From Sporomusa termitida (GTDB lineage: Bacteria > Bacillota > Negativicutes > Sporomusales > Sporomusaceae): DNA of 64,000 bases. Below the pieces are notes generated by a model. That model did not search any database. It was not told the origin of the DNA and worked only from the letters and a program-made list of their open reading frames with translations. Made by a program: the position numbers and the translations under genes. Below, one piece after another: positions 55,100-63,636 of the stretch (position 1 is its first letter; every line of letters starts with the position of its first letter). Location: the NCBI RefSeq assembly GCF_007641255.1, contig NZ_CP036259.1, positions 5,086,501 to 5,150,500 of the forward strand, in the 5' to 3' direction.

Positions 55100-56254
55100 T
55101 TAGCGCGATACAGCCGCTTCTGCGGGAGAGAGTTTTTGCCAGACTGTGGTTGCAATCGCTTTCGCCGCGGCCGGACGGCCAAGCATGGAGGCCATCTCCC
55201 GCATATAGTTTAATCGCTCAGGCGTAGTTATCAATTCATAGACACTACTTGCCAGCGTGTGCGTGTTTTCAATCCACAGTGCGGCCCCTTTTCTGGCCAG
55301 GTAGGCCGCATTTTCCTCTTCCTGGCCGGGTATCGCCTGATAAAGGAGCATGGGCAGCTGTACAGAGAGTGCTTCGCTGATTGTGAGTGCGCCTGGCTTG
55401 GTGATAAGTAAATTGGCGGCTGACATTAACTCCGGTATATGCCGGGTATAGCCAAGTACTTTGACCGGATGGATAAGGGCCTCGGCTTTGGCTGTGAGAT
55501 TTCGCCGCAGTGTGGCATTGCGGCCGGCGACAACGATTAAATTGAGTGGCAGCGGCAAAGTGTCAATAGTATGGACCGCCTGCTCCAGATCGCCCATTCC
55601 CAGGCCGCCGCCCATCATCAGGACAACCGGGTCATTGTTGGCAAACCCGAGTTCACGGCGAATTGCCGCTTGCTCAAAGGGTTCAGGCCGGCGGCAAAAT
55701 TTGGGTCCGACCGGAATGCCTGTGGCGTAAATGCGGTTAGGAGCAATGCCTTGTACTGCCAGCTGGTGTTTGAGTTCAGGGGTCGCAACAAAATATAGGT
55801 CAGTTTCGTTATAGCACCAGAGCCGATGAATGGCAAAATCAGTAATGACACCAATCAGCGGCACGTTGATTCGCCGGGTGCGTTTCAGATAGGCAGCGGC
55901 GCCACAGGGAAAAGGATGAGTGCAGATAATAGCATCCGGCCGATGGGTATTAATCAAGGTCAGCATACTGCGCTTCATGGCTATAGCCAGCAGGCTCTGC
56001 ACCTTACTGCCTGGCAGCGGCATCTGCGATAACCGGTATAATAGGTCATACATATCGGGAAACATATCAATCATTTTGAGATAGGCATCTTTTACCAGCG
56101 TATTCAGGTACGAATTCTGACCAGCCATGAAATCAACCAGCTGTGAGACCGCCGGCTGCTGATGCTGACTCTCCAGAGCCGTCTGAATAGCCCGGGCTGC
56201 CTGGGTATGACCGGAGCCCATTGATGCTGAGACTAATAAAATTTTAGCCGACAT
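55100..56254 (-). CDS. MGDG-synthase/UgtP-family diacylglycerol glycosyltransferase
   Basis: The 384-aa GT28-type enzyme has an N-terminal MGDG-synthase domain (ILLVSASMGSGHTQAARAI) and a C-terminal sugar-nucleotide-binding domain (VVLMMGGGLGMGDLEQ, then LLITKPGALTISEALSVQLP). Such enzymes move glucose or galactose from UDP-sugar to diacylglycerol at the inner membrane. Its operon partner makes diacylglycerol, and a three-copy Pho box lies upstream. Together these suggest phosphate-controlled replacement of phospholipid by glycolipid. Sugar and product are not predicted. ATG 56254 follows AACGAGGTGAACC. Confidence 0.9.
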   Translation of the reverse strand: MSAKILLVSASMGSGHTQAARAIQTALESQHQQPAVSQLVDFMAGQNSYLNTLVKDAYLKMIDMFPDMYDLLYRLSQMPLPGSKVQSLLAIAMKRSMLTLINTHRPDAIICTHPFPCGAAAYLKRTRRINVPLIGVITDFAIHRLWCYNETDLYFVATPELKHQLAVQGIAPNRIYATGIPVGPKFCRRPEPFEQAAIRRELGFANNDPVVLMMGGGLGMGDLEQAVHTIDTLPLPLNLIVVAGRNATLRRNLTAKAEALIHPVKVLGYTRHIPELMSAANLLITKPGALTISEALSVQLPMLLYQAIPGQEEENAAYLARKGAALWIENTHTLASSVYELITTPERLNYMREMASMLGRPAAAKAIATTVWQKLSPAEAAVSR

Positions 56255-56285
56255 AGTGGTTCACCTCGTTATTAATCTCATTTTT

Positions 56286-56339
56286 ATTCTAACAGATTTT
56301 ATGGGCCAGACTGTTAACGTCAGGTTAAGCGGGTGTTAA
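56286..56339 (-). promoter_or_regulatory. Pho box and -10 of the glycosyltransferase-phospholipase operon
   Basis: On the minus strand TTAACA, TTAACC and TTAACA end at plus positions 56334, 56323 and 56312, again at an 11-bp period. A TAGAAT -10 (plus 56286-56291) follows after 20 bp. The start codon is 32 bp beyond. Confidence 0.85.
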
Positions 56340-56351
56340 TTCTGCTAAGTA

Positions 56352-56404
56352 AAAAAACGCCCGCGTTCATTGCTTACGAATTTTGCAAACAAGAGCGGCG
56401 CGTT
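56352..56404 (-). terminator. Terminator of the EAL-CBS-GGDEF gene
   Basis: On the minus strand AACGC-GCCGC pairs with GCGGGCGTT (one bulge), followed by seven T. Confidence 0.65.
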
Positions 56405-56409
56405 GTCTG

Positions 56410-58332
56410 TTAATCTATATGAGGTTTGGTCTGCGTAGCGGCCCTGCGGCGGTCACAAACCAGGCAGGAACCGGTCTGCTGTTTCGCCAGTTTTTTGAGT
56501 TCAGCGGCTGCCTCGGCAATCTCCAGGTAATTGGTAAACTTATGTAGCCGATTGCTTACGACGGCAATGGAGATGGACATAATGGGGAAGTGCTCAGGCT
56601 GACCCTTGCGATTTTTAATCTCTAAATAACCTTTGCTCAAATCAGCGGCATGATATTGACCTTTGATCTCCCGGTCGAATAACCCGATAATGCTGGCAGC
56701 AAGGCTTGGAACATTATCGGGCTTGGTAATGAGAATAAAATCATCACCGCCAATATGACCGAGAAAGTCATCGACAGATCCGGATTTGCCGATACTGCGG
56801 CTTAACACCTGTGCGGTTAAGAGCAGTACTTTATCGCCGCGCTCAAAGCCATATTTATCATTGTACGCCTTAAAATTGTCAAGGTCAAGATACATAACCG
56901 CAAAAGGCTCACTGGTCTCGACAAGTTCTTTCAGACGGTCTTCAATCACCCAATTCCCCGGCAGGCCGGTGAGCGGATTGGAATTATGGGCCCGGCGGAT
57001 TTGGAGGTTAGTGATTTTGTTAAGCAGGGACATAATGGACACCACCCCCCAAAAAATTCCGTCTCTTACGACAATAATAAAGTCATAGAGATGAGAAGCC
57101 TCCCGGATCATCGCCATTTGCGAAACAGCCTCAAGCGGAAGTTCCGCATTGACGATAAGCGGGTGTTTATCCATAACGCGCTCAACCGGGCGGCGGTGAT
57201 AGAGCGATATGCCATAATTGGTTCCTAATTGATAATACAATTTATCTTTCATTAACAGGCCAACCGGACGGTCACCATCAACGATGACAATACCGCTGGT
57301 ATGTTCTTGTGTAAATATCTCCTCAACGACGCTGACAACAGTGGCAGGCGGGATTGCTGGGACTTGTTCGACAATTTCACCGATGTTTACCCCAAGACCC
57401 TTGCGGGAGCCGGATTTAGTCTGTACATCCCGGCAGTTGCACTCGGCAATTATTGCAAGCACCGCCGGCGATACTTCCGGTGGCGGCAAGCCAGGCCGTG
57501 CCAACAAAAAACCCTGACCATAGTGAACCCCTTTACTGATTAACATGGCCAGTTCGTCAGCTGTCTCAATCCCTTCGGCGATAATCTTGCTGTGAATAAC
57601 GGCAGCCAGCCTGGTCATGGCATCTACCATTGCCTGTTTTAGCGGATCTTTATCAACATCATGGACAAGAGAGCGGTCAAGCTTGATATAATTTGGCCTG
57701 AGTTCGGCAATGGACTGCAGGCTGGAATAGCCTGCCCCGGCGTCGTCGATTGCTATGCTGTAGCCTTGCGCCCGGTAATGGCTGAGTGATTTGCTAAAGC
57801 TGTCAAAGTCGGTAATGGCTGTACGTTCCGTAATTTCAAACGTAATCTGCTCGGGATTGAGGCCCTGCCTGATGACCAATGTTTTGGTCAGGCCGCCGCG
57901 GAAATCCGGGTCTTTGACAACCTCGGCATTCATATTTAGAAATAATCGCTGATCCCTGCCCAGGCTGGTTAAATGGCTGACTGCTGCTTCCCGGCAAATC
58001 TGTTCTAGCACCAGGAGTTTACCGTTATCGACGGCAACACGGAAAAGTTCGAGCGGATAGTGCAGCGGGCTGCCGGCCGGCCCCCGGCTCAAGGCTTCAA
58101 ATCCCATAATCCTCCCTGTATTCAGATTAACGATAGGCTGGTACACGGGGACAATTTCTTTATTTTTGATAATGGTTATGAGTTCTTCTTTGAGGTCTGC
58201 CGCTGTATCGTCTGGCCTGGGCGGTTGGGTCCCGCTAAAAAAAGACAGGCCGCCGGTGGGGAGCGCCGGTGTGTTGAACGCTACAATATTGTTATATAGG
58301 CCTTTTACCAACTGCAGCAGCTTACGCGGCAT
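56410..58332 (-). CDS. EAL-CBS-GGDEF cyclic di-GMP protein
   Basis: The 640-aa protein has an EAL phosphodiesterase domain (motif MGFEALSRGP, then FEITERTAI, IDDAGAGYSSL, IKLDRSLV, IIAEGIET), two CBS repeats in the middle, and a C-terminal GGDEF domain with GGDDF at the active site (GHIGGDDFILI). EAL residues for catalysis appear complete; GGDDF is a rarer cyclase variant and may be regulatory. CBS pairs usually bind nucleotides. ATG 58332 follows GGGAGGTAT. The frame extends further up but with no start site. A weak Pho-box-like array lies upstream. Confidence 0.88.
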   Translation of the reverse strand: MPRKLLQLVKGLYNNIVAFNTPALPTGGLSFFSGTQPPRPDDTAADLKEELITIIKNKEIVPVYQPIVNLNTGRIMGFEALSRGPAGSPLHYPLELFRVAVDNGKLLVLEQICREAAVSHLTSLGRDQRLFLNMNAEVVKDPDFRGGLTKTLVIRQGLNPEQITFEITERTAITDFDSFSKSLSHYRAQGYSIAIDDAGAGYSSLQSIAELRPNYIKLDRSLVHDVDKDPLKQAMVDAMTRLAAVIHSKIIAEGIETADELAMLISKGVHYGQGFLLARPGLPPPEVSPAVLAIIAECNCRDVQTKSGSRKGLGVNIGEIVEQVPAIPPATVVSVVEEIFTQEHTSGIVIVDGDRPVGLLMKDKLYYQLGTNYGISLYHRRPVERVMDKHPLIVNAELPLEAVSQMAMIREASHLYDFIIVVRDGIFWGVVSIMSLLNKITNLQIRRAHNSNPLTGLPGNWVIEDRLKELVETSEPFAVMYLDLDNFKAYNDKYGFERGDKVLLLTAQVLSRSIGKSGSVDDFLGHIGGDDFILITKPDNVPSLAASIIGLFDREIKGQYHAADLSKGYLEIKNRKGQPEHFPIMSISIAVVSNRLHKFTNYLEIAEAAAELKKLAKQQTGSCLVCDRRRAATQTKPHID

Positions 58333-58374
58333 AGAGAAATACCTCCCGGAAATAAGCGAGTACTGTTTACCTCC

Positions 58375-58429
58375 ATTATAAGCCAGCAGCTGGCAAAACT
58401 TTGTAATGATTGTGTTAACTTTTTGGAAA
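58375..58429 (-). promoter_or_regulatory. Weak Pho-box-like array before the EAL gene
   Basis: On the minus strand TTTCCA, TTAACA and ATTACA occur at 11-bp steps, then 21 bp to a consensus TATAAT (plus 58375-58380). One half-site is perfect, two match at 4 of 6. Geometry equals that of the pst promoters. Confidence 0.45.
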
Positions 58430-58495
58430 TGTATGTAACCGGCTTTCATTTGCCATAATAACAGAGAAGTAAATGTTTAGTGAGGTGGATTTAGG

Positions 58496-59470
58496 ATGAA
58501 CAGAAAAAGCATTGTTTTTCTCACCATGATTGTGTTTGTTTGTCTGGCGCTTGCAGGCTGCAATAATCAGCCGCAGCAGAAACCGGAAACCCCGCCGATG
58601 TCTCCGAATGCATCAACCCCCCAGCCGGCAGATCCGCAGACTGAACCGGAAATTACTGTGTTTATGCATGAAACAGGGGAAAAGAAAAGCATGAAAATGG
58701 AAGAATATATTGCCGGGGTTGTGGCCGGGGAGATGAAAAATGACTGGCCGGTACAGGCGCTGGCCGCCCAGGCGATCATAGCCCGTACCTTTACCATTGA
58801 AGCCATTGATACTAAGGGCGGGGTTCCCGAACGAGGTACTCAGGCTTCAACTGATATTAAGGAGTTTCAGGCCTATAGTGCCAAGGATGTTAACGACAAT
58901 GTGAAAAAAGCGGTGGAAATGACGCGCGGTATGGTAATTACCCACCAGGGCACACCCATTAAAGGCTGGTTCCACGCATCTGCGGGCGGGGTTACAGCCA
59001 CTGCCAAAGAAGGGCTGAATTACCGGGAGGCCGAACCGCCCTATATCCAGTCAGTGCAGTCACCGGATGACCTGGCACCGGCTGATGTAAAAAAATGGAC
59101 AGTCGTTTTCCCGAAAGAAGCTGTTATTGCGGCAATGAATAAGCTGGGTAAACAGGTAAATGACATCAGCAGTATTCAGATTACGCAGAAAGGCCCTTCC
59201 GGCAGGGCGACAATGCTTATGGTCAATAAGGCGGTTGAGGTTTCCGGACCTGAACTCCGAGTCGCATTAGACAGCACCAAGCTAAAATCCATGTTGCTGG
59301 ATAAAATTGAAGTGAGTGAAGATAATGTAACCTTTGCCGGCAAAGGTTACGGCCATGGTGTCGGCATGTCGCAATGGGGCGCTCATAGTATGGCGAAAGC
59401 CGGCAAAAAACCGGAAGAGATAGTTACTCATTATTTTAAAGATGTACAGGTGGAAAAACGCTGGGATTAA
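58496..59470 (+). CDS. SpoIID/LytB-domain lipoprotein
   Basis: The 324-aa protein has a lipoprotein signal (FVCLALAGCNN) and a SpoIID domain (EEYIAGVVAGEMKNDWPVQAL, then KGYGHGVGMSQWGAHSMAKAG). It is a paralogue of the product at 21.4 kb with about the same layout but anchored by lipid instead of a helix. Catalysis on peptidoglycan glycan strands is expected; the Glu in VAGEMKNDW is the candidate acid. Its position before a germination operon suggests a spore-related role. ATG 58496 follows GAGGTGGATTTAGG. Confidence 0.85.
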   Translation: MNRKSIVFLTMIVFVCLALAGCNNQPQQKPETPPMSPNASTPQPADPQTEPEITVFMHETGEKKSMKMEEYIAGVVAGEMKNDWPVQALAAQAIIARTFTIEAIDTKGGVPERGTQASTDIKEFQAYSAKDVNDNVKKAVEMTRGMVITHQGTPIKGWFHASAGGVTATAKEGLNYREAEPPYIQSVQSPDDLAPADVKKWTVVFPKEAVIAAMNKLGKQVNDISSIQITQKGPSGRATMLMVNKAVEVSGPELRVALDSTKLKSMLLDKIEVSEDNVTFAGKGYGHGVGMSQWGAHSMAKAGKKPEEIVTHYFKDVQVEKRWD

Positions 59471-59517
59471 GGCCAGCACACACTTAGAGGCTGGGGAAAG
59501 CCGGAAGGAAAACAGTT

Positions 59518-59646
59518 ATGGCCAGAATTGCCTGCCGTGAAGGCGCCAATATTGCTGTTATTCCCGGCGTTCCCCCAGTCTGGTTGCATGGTGGTCTGCC
59601 GTTTTTCCCGGCTTTGGCTTCATTGCCTTGGGCAGCTACATGGTAA
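59518..59646 (+). CDS. Possible 42-aa leader peptide or small protein
   Basis: A short frame begins at ATG 59518 after GGAAGGAAAACAGTT and ends at TAA 59644-59646, 13 bp before the gerA start. The product begins MARIACREGANIAVIPGV and is Pro/Trp-rich at the end. It is not similar to a family I know. A good ribosome site is its only support. Confidence 0.3.
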   Translation: MARIACREGANIAVIPGVPPVWLHGGLPFFPALASLPWAATW

Positions 59647-59659
59647 AGGGGGTCTGATA

Positions 59660-61321
59660 GTGGGTAAAAATAAAAATAAGCGGTTCCATGCTGGCAAACT
59701 ATCAGATATCCTGCCGGATAATGCGCTGGATTCCCTGAAAAAACGCGTAGCTGATTTAAAGAAACTGACTCAGGTCAGCGCTGCCCTGGGCGAGGATATG
59801 TCCAGAATTGTAGCCGGCATCAGGGCTGTGCCGGCTCCGGATGATGAGATGTTTGTGTTTACACCTGAGCTGGCGCAGAATGTTAAGCTCCTGCAAACGG
59901 TATTTCGTGATTGTGATGACGTCAAATTTCGTTTCTTTAAAACAGCCGGGCGGCAGGCCCTGTTAGTATCGTTAGATGGCATGACCGACACCACCGCCCT
60001 GGAAGATAATATTCTCAGACCGCTTATGCAGGCAGCCGCTAAAAACTTTGATTTAAGGCAGTTTACGGAAGAAAAACTGACGGTGTCCGCTATTACTATT
60101 GAGCTATCTGCCGATATTGCTGTTGAGGCGGTTATGAGCGGCCGGTCACTGGTTATGATTGACGGGTTTGCTGAAATTTTGACAGTGGGTGATCCCAAGT
60201 ATGTCAAGCGCAGTGTCGGGGTGCCCAGTGTGGAAGAAAACATTCGCGGCCCCCGGGATGCGTTTAACGAGACCCTGGTTGACAATATTGTTCTTATCCG
60301 CCGCCGGGCCAAAGACCCTAATATAAAAATTCGCATCGTTGAAGTCGGCGAGCGCAGCAAAACCAGGGTTGCCATTGTCTATTCCGCCAGCCTGGTCAAG
60401 CCGGGGCTTAGCGAAGAGGTAGAACGGCGCATAAGAAATATCAGCATCGACCGTGTGATCGTTTCCAAGGTGGTTGAAGATGCCATGGTAGAGCATCCCT
60501 GGACACCTTTTCCGCAGTTGGATTCGACAGAAAGGCCGGAGAAGGTGCTGAACGCCATCTATGATGGCCGGGTTGGCGTTATTGTTGATAATACACCGGC
60601 GGTCATTATGGTGCCGGCAACTTATGCCAGTATCATGCATACCGTAGAAGACTATACCATGCCGGCCTCGATTGCCAGCCTGATCCGGATCACCCGGCAT
60701 ATTGCCGCCTTTATCGCTATCTATACGCCGGCGCTTTATATTGCCGTTGTGTCTTATCATCCCGGTATGCTGCCTACCGGTCTGGCTATCTCCATTGCCG
60801 AACTCAGGGCCCGTACCCCGTTTCCGTCTTTCCTGGAAGCGGTGATGATGGAAACGTTATTGGAACTTTTTCAGGAAGCGGTGGCCAGGCTGCCAAAAAA
60901 GATAGCAAGTGCAGCCAGTATGGTAGGGGCGTTTGTTATTGGCACAACAGTGGTTCAAGCCGGCCTGGTTAACCCCCTCCTGGTAGTAGTCACTTCTGTT
61001 TCTGCTATCGCCTCCTATGTGATGCCTTATTATTCTTTTGGTCTGGCCCTGCGGTCTCTGCGCCTGCCGATGTTATGCCTGGCGGCTACGCTGGGGTTAT
61101 ATGGGGTTATGTTAGGGATTCTTATCGTTACCGTCCATCTGTTCTCACTGCGTAATTTTGGCGAGTCTTATATTGGCGGCGTCACAGATGTTGCTCTGTG
61201 GTCTGACTGGAAAGACGGGTTGATCCGGCTGCCGCAAAAATTTATGAAAACCAGGCCGGTTGAATTCGGTGCTCAGGATCAGCAACGGCAAGGAGATAAC
61301 AAGGGTTATGGCCAATCTTGA
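59660..61321 (+). CDS. gerA: Spore germination receptor subunit A (GerA family)
   Basis: The 553-aa protein belongs to the GerAA/GerKA family. A soluble N-terminal half includes MIDGFAEILTVGDPKYVKRSV and RRRAKDPNIKIRIVEVG; four to six membrane helices follow after PASIASLIRITRHIAAFIAI. It forms the nutrient receptor in the spore inner membrane with subunits B and C. GTG 59660 follows AAAGGGGGTC and opens the typical N-terminus. An earlier in-frame ATG adds 44 unlikely residues. It overlaps gerB by 14 bp. Confidence 0.92.
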   Translation: MGKNKNKRFHAGKLSDILPDNALDSLKKRVADLKKLTQVSAALGEDMSRIVAGIRAVPAPDDEMFVFTPELAQNVKLLQTVFRDCDDVKFRFFKTAGRQALLVSLDGMTDTTALEDNILRPLMQAAAKNFDLRQFTEEKLTVSAITIELSADIAVEAVMSGRSLVMIDGFAEILTVGDPKYVKRSVGVPSVEENIRGPRDAFNETLVDNIVLIRRRAKDPNIKIRIVEVGERSKTRVAIVYSASLVKPGLSEEVERRIRNISIDRVIVSKVVEDAMVEHPWTPFPQLDSTERPEKVLNAIYDGRVGVIVDNTPAVIMVPATYASIMHTVEDYTMPASIASLIRITRHIAAFIAIYTPALYIAVVSYHPGMLPTGLAISIAELRARTPFPSFLEAVMMETLLELFQEAVARLPKKIASAASMVGAFVIGTTVVQAGLVNPLLVVVTSVSAIASYVMPYYSFGLALRSLRLPMLCLAATLGLYGVMLGILIVTVHLFSLRNFGESYIGGVTDVALWSDWKDGLIRLPQKFMKTRPVEFGAQDQQRQGDNKGYGQS

Positions 61322-62420
61322 AGCAAAAAACAAAATGTCGGTGGCCCAGTTTGGTCTGTTTCTTACTGCCGTGATGTTCGGCACCCAGATTATTGGCCTG
61401 CCAACCAAAGTGGTTCCCCAGGCTGAGCAGTTTGCCTGGGTGAGTGTAGTTTTGAGTGGCGGGTTGTACTTTATCGCCGTCTGGATCCTGATGAAGCTGG
61501 GAGAAATCTATCCCGGGCAGGATTATACCGCTTACCTGCCGCAGCTCTTGGGAAAATGGCCGGGGCTGACAGTAGTGGCGGCCGTGCTCTTGCTGTTGGT
61601 AGTTTTTGTCTGGGTAATTTTTAACCAGTTTAGCAGGGGTCTGGCTTTTTTTATGTTTGACCGGACACCCTATGATGTTATTATCATGGGCATGCTGGGG
61701 GTTGTTATTTACTGTGCCCTGCAGGATTTAGGGACAATTATCAGGATTACTCAGTTCACCTTTTTTGTTTCTACGGTCATGATGGGCAGTATCTGGATAT
61801 TGGGACTGTTTAATTTCCAGCCGGAAAACCTGCTGCCCCTGTGGACGGACAAGCCGTGGGGTATTGTCGAGGCCACTTTCAGCACCTGGGGTGTGTACGG
61901 TGGTTATGAGATCATTCTATTATTATTTCCTGTTATCAATCGGACCAAAGGCCGCCTGGTGCTGGCACTGGCATTGGCAATTGGCTTTGTAATGCTGATT
62001 AGTTTTGTTGTCGTTATTATAACAATCGGGGTTTTGTCGGTGGAGGGGGTAAAGAATGAATCATACCCCGTTTTAGTCGTAGTAAGAAGTGTTGAATTAC
62101 CGGGGACCTTCATTGAACGGTTGGAGAATTACCTGCTGATCGCCTGGATTCCCTCGGTTTTTAATACCATGGCGGTATTGGTGTATGCGATTGGTCAGAC
62201 CCTGAGCCGGGTAAGCGGGTTCGCCGACCACCGACCCTGGATACTGGCGGTTACACCGGTTATTTTTCTAGGGGCGACCCTGCTGGACGGGATGGAAATG
62301 ATTAAAGTGGCTGATAAGATGGTCAATTGGTTAGGGGCGGTTTTATCACTGGGGATTATGCCGCTTATCTATTTGCTTGCCAGGCGGAGTGAACGGAGGC
62401 GGATGTCAGGTGCGGGATAA
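61308..62420 (+). CDS. gerB: Spore germination receptor subunit B (GerB family)
   Basis: The 370-aa protein has ten membrane helices and belongs to the amino-acid permease-like GerB/GerKB family. It begins NKMSVAQFGLFLTAVMFGTQIIGLP. It is likely the ligand-binding subunit of the germinant receptor. ATG 61308 follows AAGGAGATAACAAGG. The gene overlaps gerA by 14 bp and gerC by 11 bp, so the three are translated together. The germinant cannot be predicted from sequence. Confidence 0.92.
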   Translation: MANLEAKNKMSVAQFGLFLTAVMFGTQIIGLPTKVVPQAEQFAWVSVVLSGGLYFIAVWILMKLGEIYPGQDYTAYLPQLLGKWPGLTVVAAVLLLLVVFVWVIFNQFSRGLAFFMFDRTPYDVIIMGMLGVVIYCALQDLGTIIRITQFTFFVSTVMMGSIWILGLFNFQPENLLPLWTDKPWGIVEATFSTWGVYGGYEIILLLFPVINRTKGRLVLALALAIGFVMLISFVVVIITIGVLSVEGVKNESYPVLVVVRSVELPGTFIERLENYLLIAWIPSVFNTMAVLVYAIGQTLSRVSGFADHRPWILAVTPVIFLGATLLDGMEMIKVADKMVNWLGAVLSLGIMPLIYLLARRSERRRMSGAG

Positions 62421-63636
62421 AGGACGGATCAGCGGTATCCTGCTGGTGATAATTATTGCTATGATAAGCAGCGGCTGTTGGGACCAGCGCGAGCTGCAGG
62501 ACCGGAATTTTGTCCTGGCAGTTGCTATTGATGCGGCCGAGGCGGGGGAGCAACCCGGCCAGAGTCCGGCCGCGAAAGCGAACGAAACCTTTGCTCAGCC
62601 CCACGGGGAAAAACGGTACAGGCTTAGCCAGCAGGTTTTGCGCTTGGGACCGGCGCGGGGCGGCGGCGAGGGACAGCAGGACAGCGGCGGCGGCCAAGCC
62701 GGTGGGCGGACCTATGTCCTGTCAAATACCGGTCAATCGCTGTTTGAGATTATCCGCGATACCCTGGGCCAAAGCAGTAAACCTCTGTATTTCGAACATA
62801 TCCAGACTATTGTAATTAGCGAAGCAGCAGTGCAGCAGGCCGGTTTAAAACCGATTGTTGACTTCTTTTTACGCGATGCCGAGATGCGCTGGCGGATAAA
62901 AGTTTTTATCACCCCCGGTGAGGCCAGAAAAATCCTTGAATATGTACCGCCTAACAAAGATGCAGGCGGCATCTATCTGGCCAACATCCTGCGCAACCAT
63001 GTCAAAAACATCCATGTTGCCGGTACGCGCACTGATTTAGGCAATATCAGTGTTATGCTGGGTAATAAACAGGACCTGATTATACCGCGCCTGGATATGG
63101 CGGATAATATTGTGAAAAGCAGTGGTGTGGCTTTATTTAATAAAGACAAATTTGTTGGTTATGCCGACGCGCAGGCTGTGGCCGGCATAAAAATGATCAG
63201 GAGTACCGAAAAATCGGCAATTATTACCGTGCCGGGCGATAAAGCGGATGAAGTGGTAGCCTTTGAGCTATTTATGCATGATACCAAACTGGCGGCCCAT
63301 GTGGACGGCGATCAAATTTATTTTACCCTGGACATTAGTATGACGGGAAATTTGGGGGAATACCAGGCCCCGGGCCAGATTAAGGGGGCGGCTGACCCCG
63401 ATTTTATCCGCAGAATTGAGGTTAAAACAGCGGCAGAGGTCAAGCGGATTGTGTTATATGGTAAAGACACCTGTCAGGCAGCAGGGTGCGATGTGCTTAA
63501 TTTTTCGGCAAAACTCAAGGCTCACCATCCGCAAACCTGGGCCAAAGTAAAAGACCGCTGGGATGAACTATTCCCTTATATCCCGCTGGTGGTATCTGTT
63601 AATGTGGTTATTGCTCAGATCGGTGAACACCGATGA
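62410..63636 (+). CDS. gerC: Spore germination receptor subunit C (GerC family), lipoprotein
   Basis: The 408-aa lipoprotein has a signal peptide with lipobox (IAMISSGCWDQRELQDR) and a GerC fold; the CWD-RELQDR start is the family signature. It has a longer, Gln/Gly/Pro-rich insertion near residues 40-100 (QDSGGGQAGGRTYVLSN). It sits on the outer face of the spore inner membrane. GTG 62410 follows GGAGGCGGATG; an upstream frame start is unlikely. It overlaps the next gerC-like gene at ATGA. Confidence 0.9.
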   Translation: MRDKGRISGILLVIIIAMISSGCWDQRELQDRNFVLAVAIDAAEAGEQPGQSPAAKANETFAQPHGEKRYRLSQQVLRLGPARGGGEGQQDSGGGQAGGRTYVLSNTGQSLFEIIRDTLGQSSKPLYFEHIQTIVISEAAVQQAGLKPIVDFFLRDAEMRWRIKVFITPGEARKILEYVPPNKDAGGIYLANILRNHVKNIHVAGTRTDLGNISVMLGNKQDLIIPRLDMADNIVKSSGVALFNKDKFVGYADAQAVAGIKMIRSTEKSAIITVPGDKADEVVAFELFMHDTKLAAHVDGDQIYFTLDISMTGNLGEYQAPGQIKGAADPDFIRRIEVKTAAEVKRIVLYGKDTCQAAGCDVLNFSAKLKAHHPQTWAKVKDRWDELFPYIPLVVSVNVVIAQIGEHR

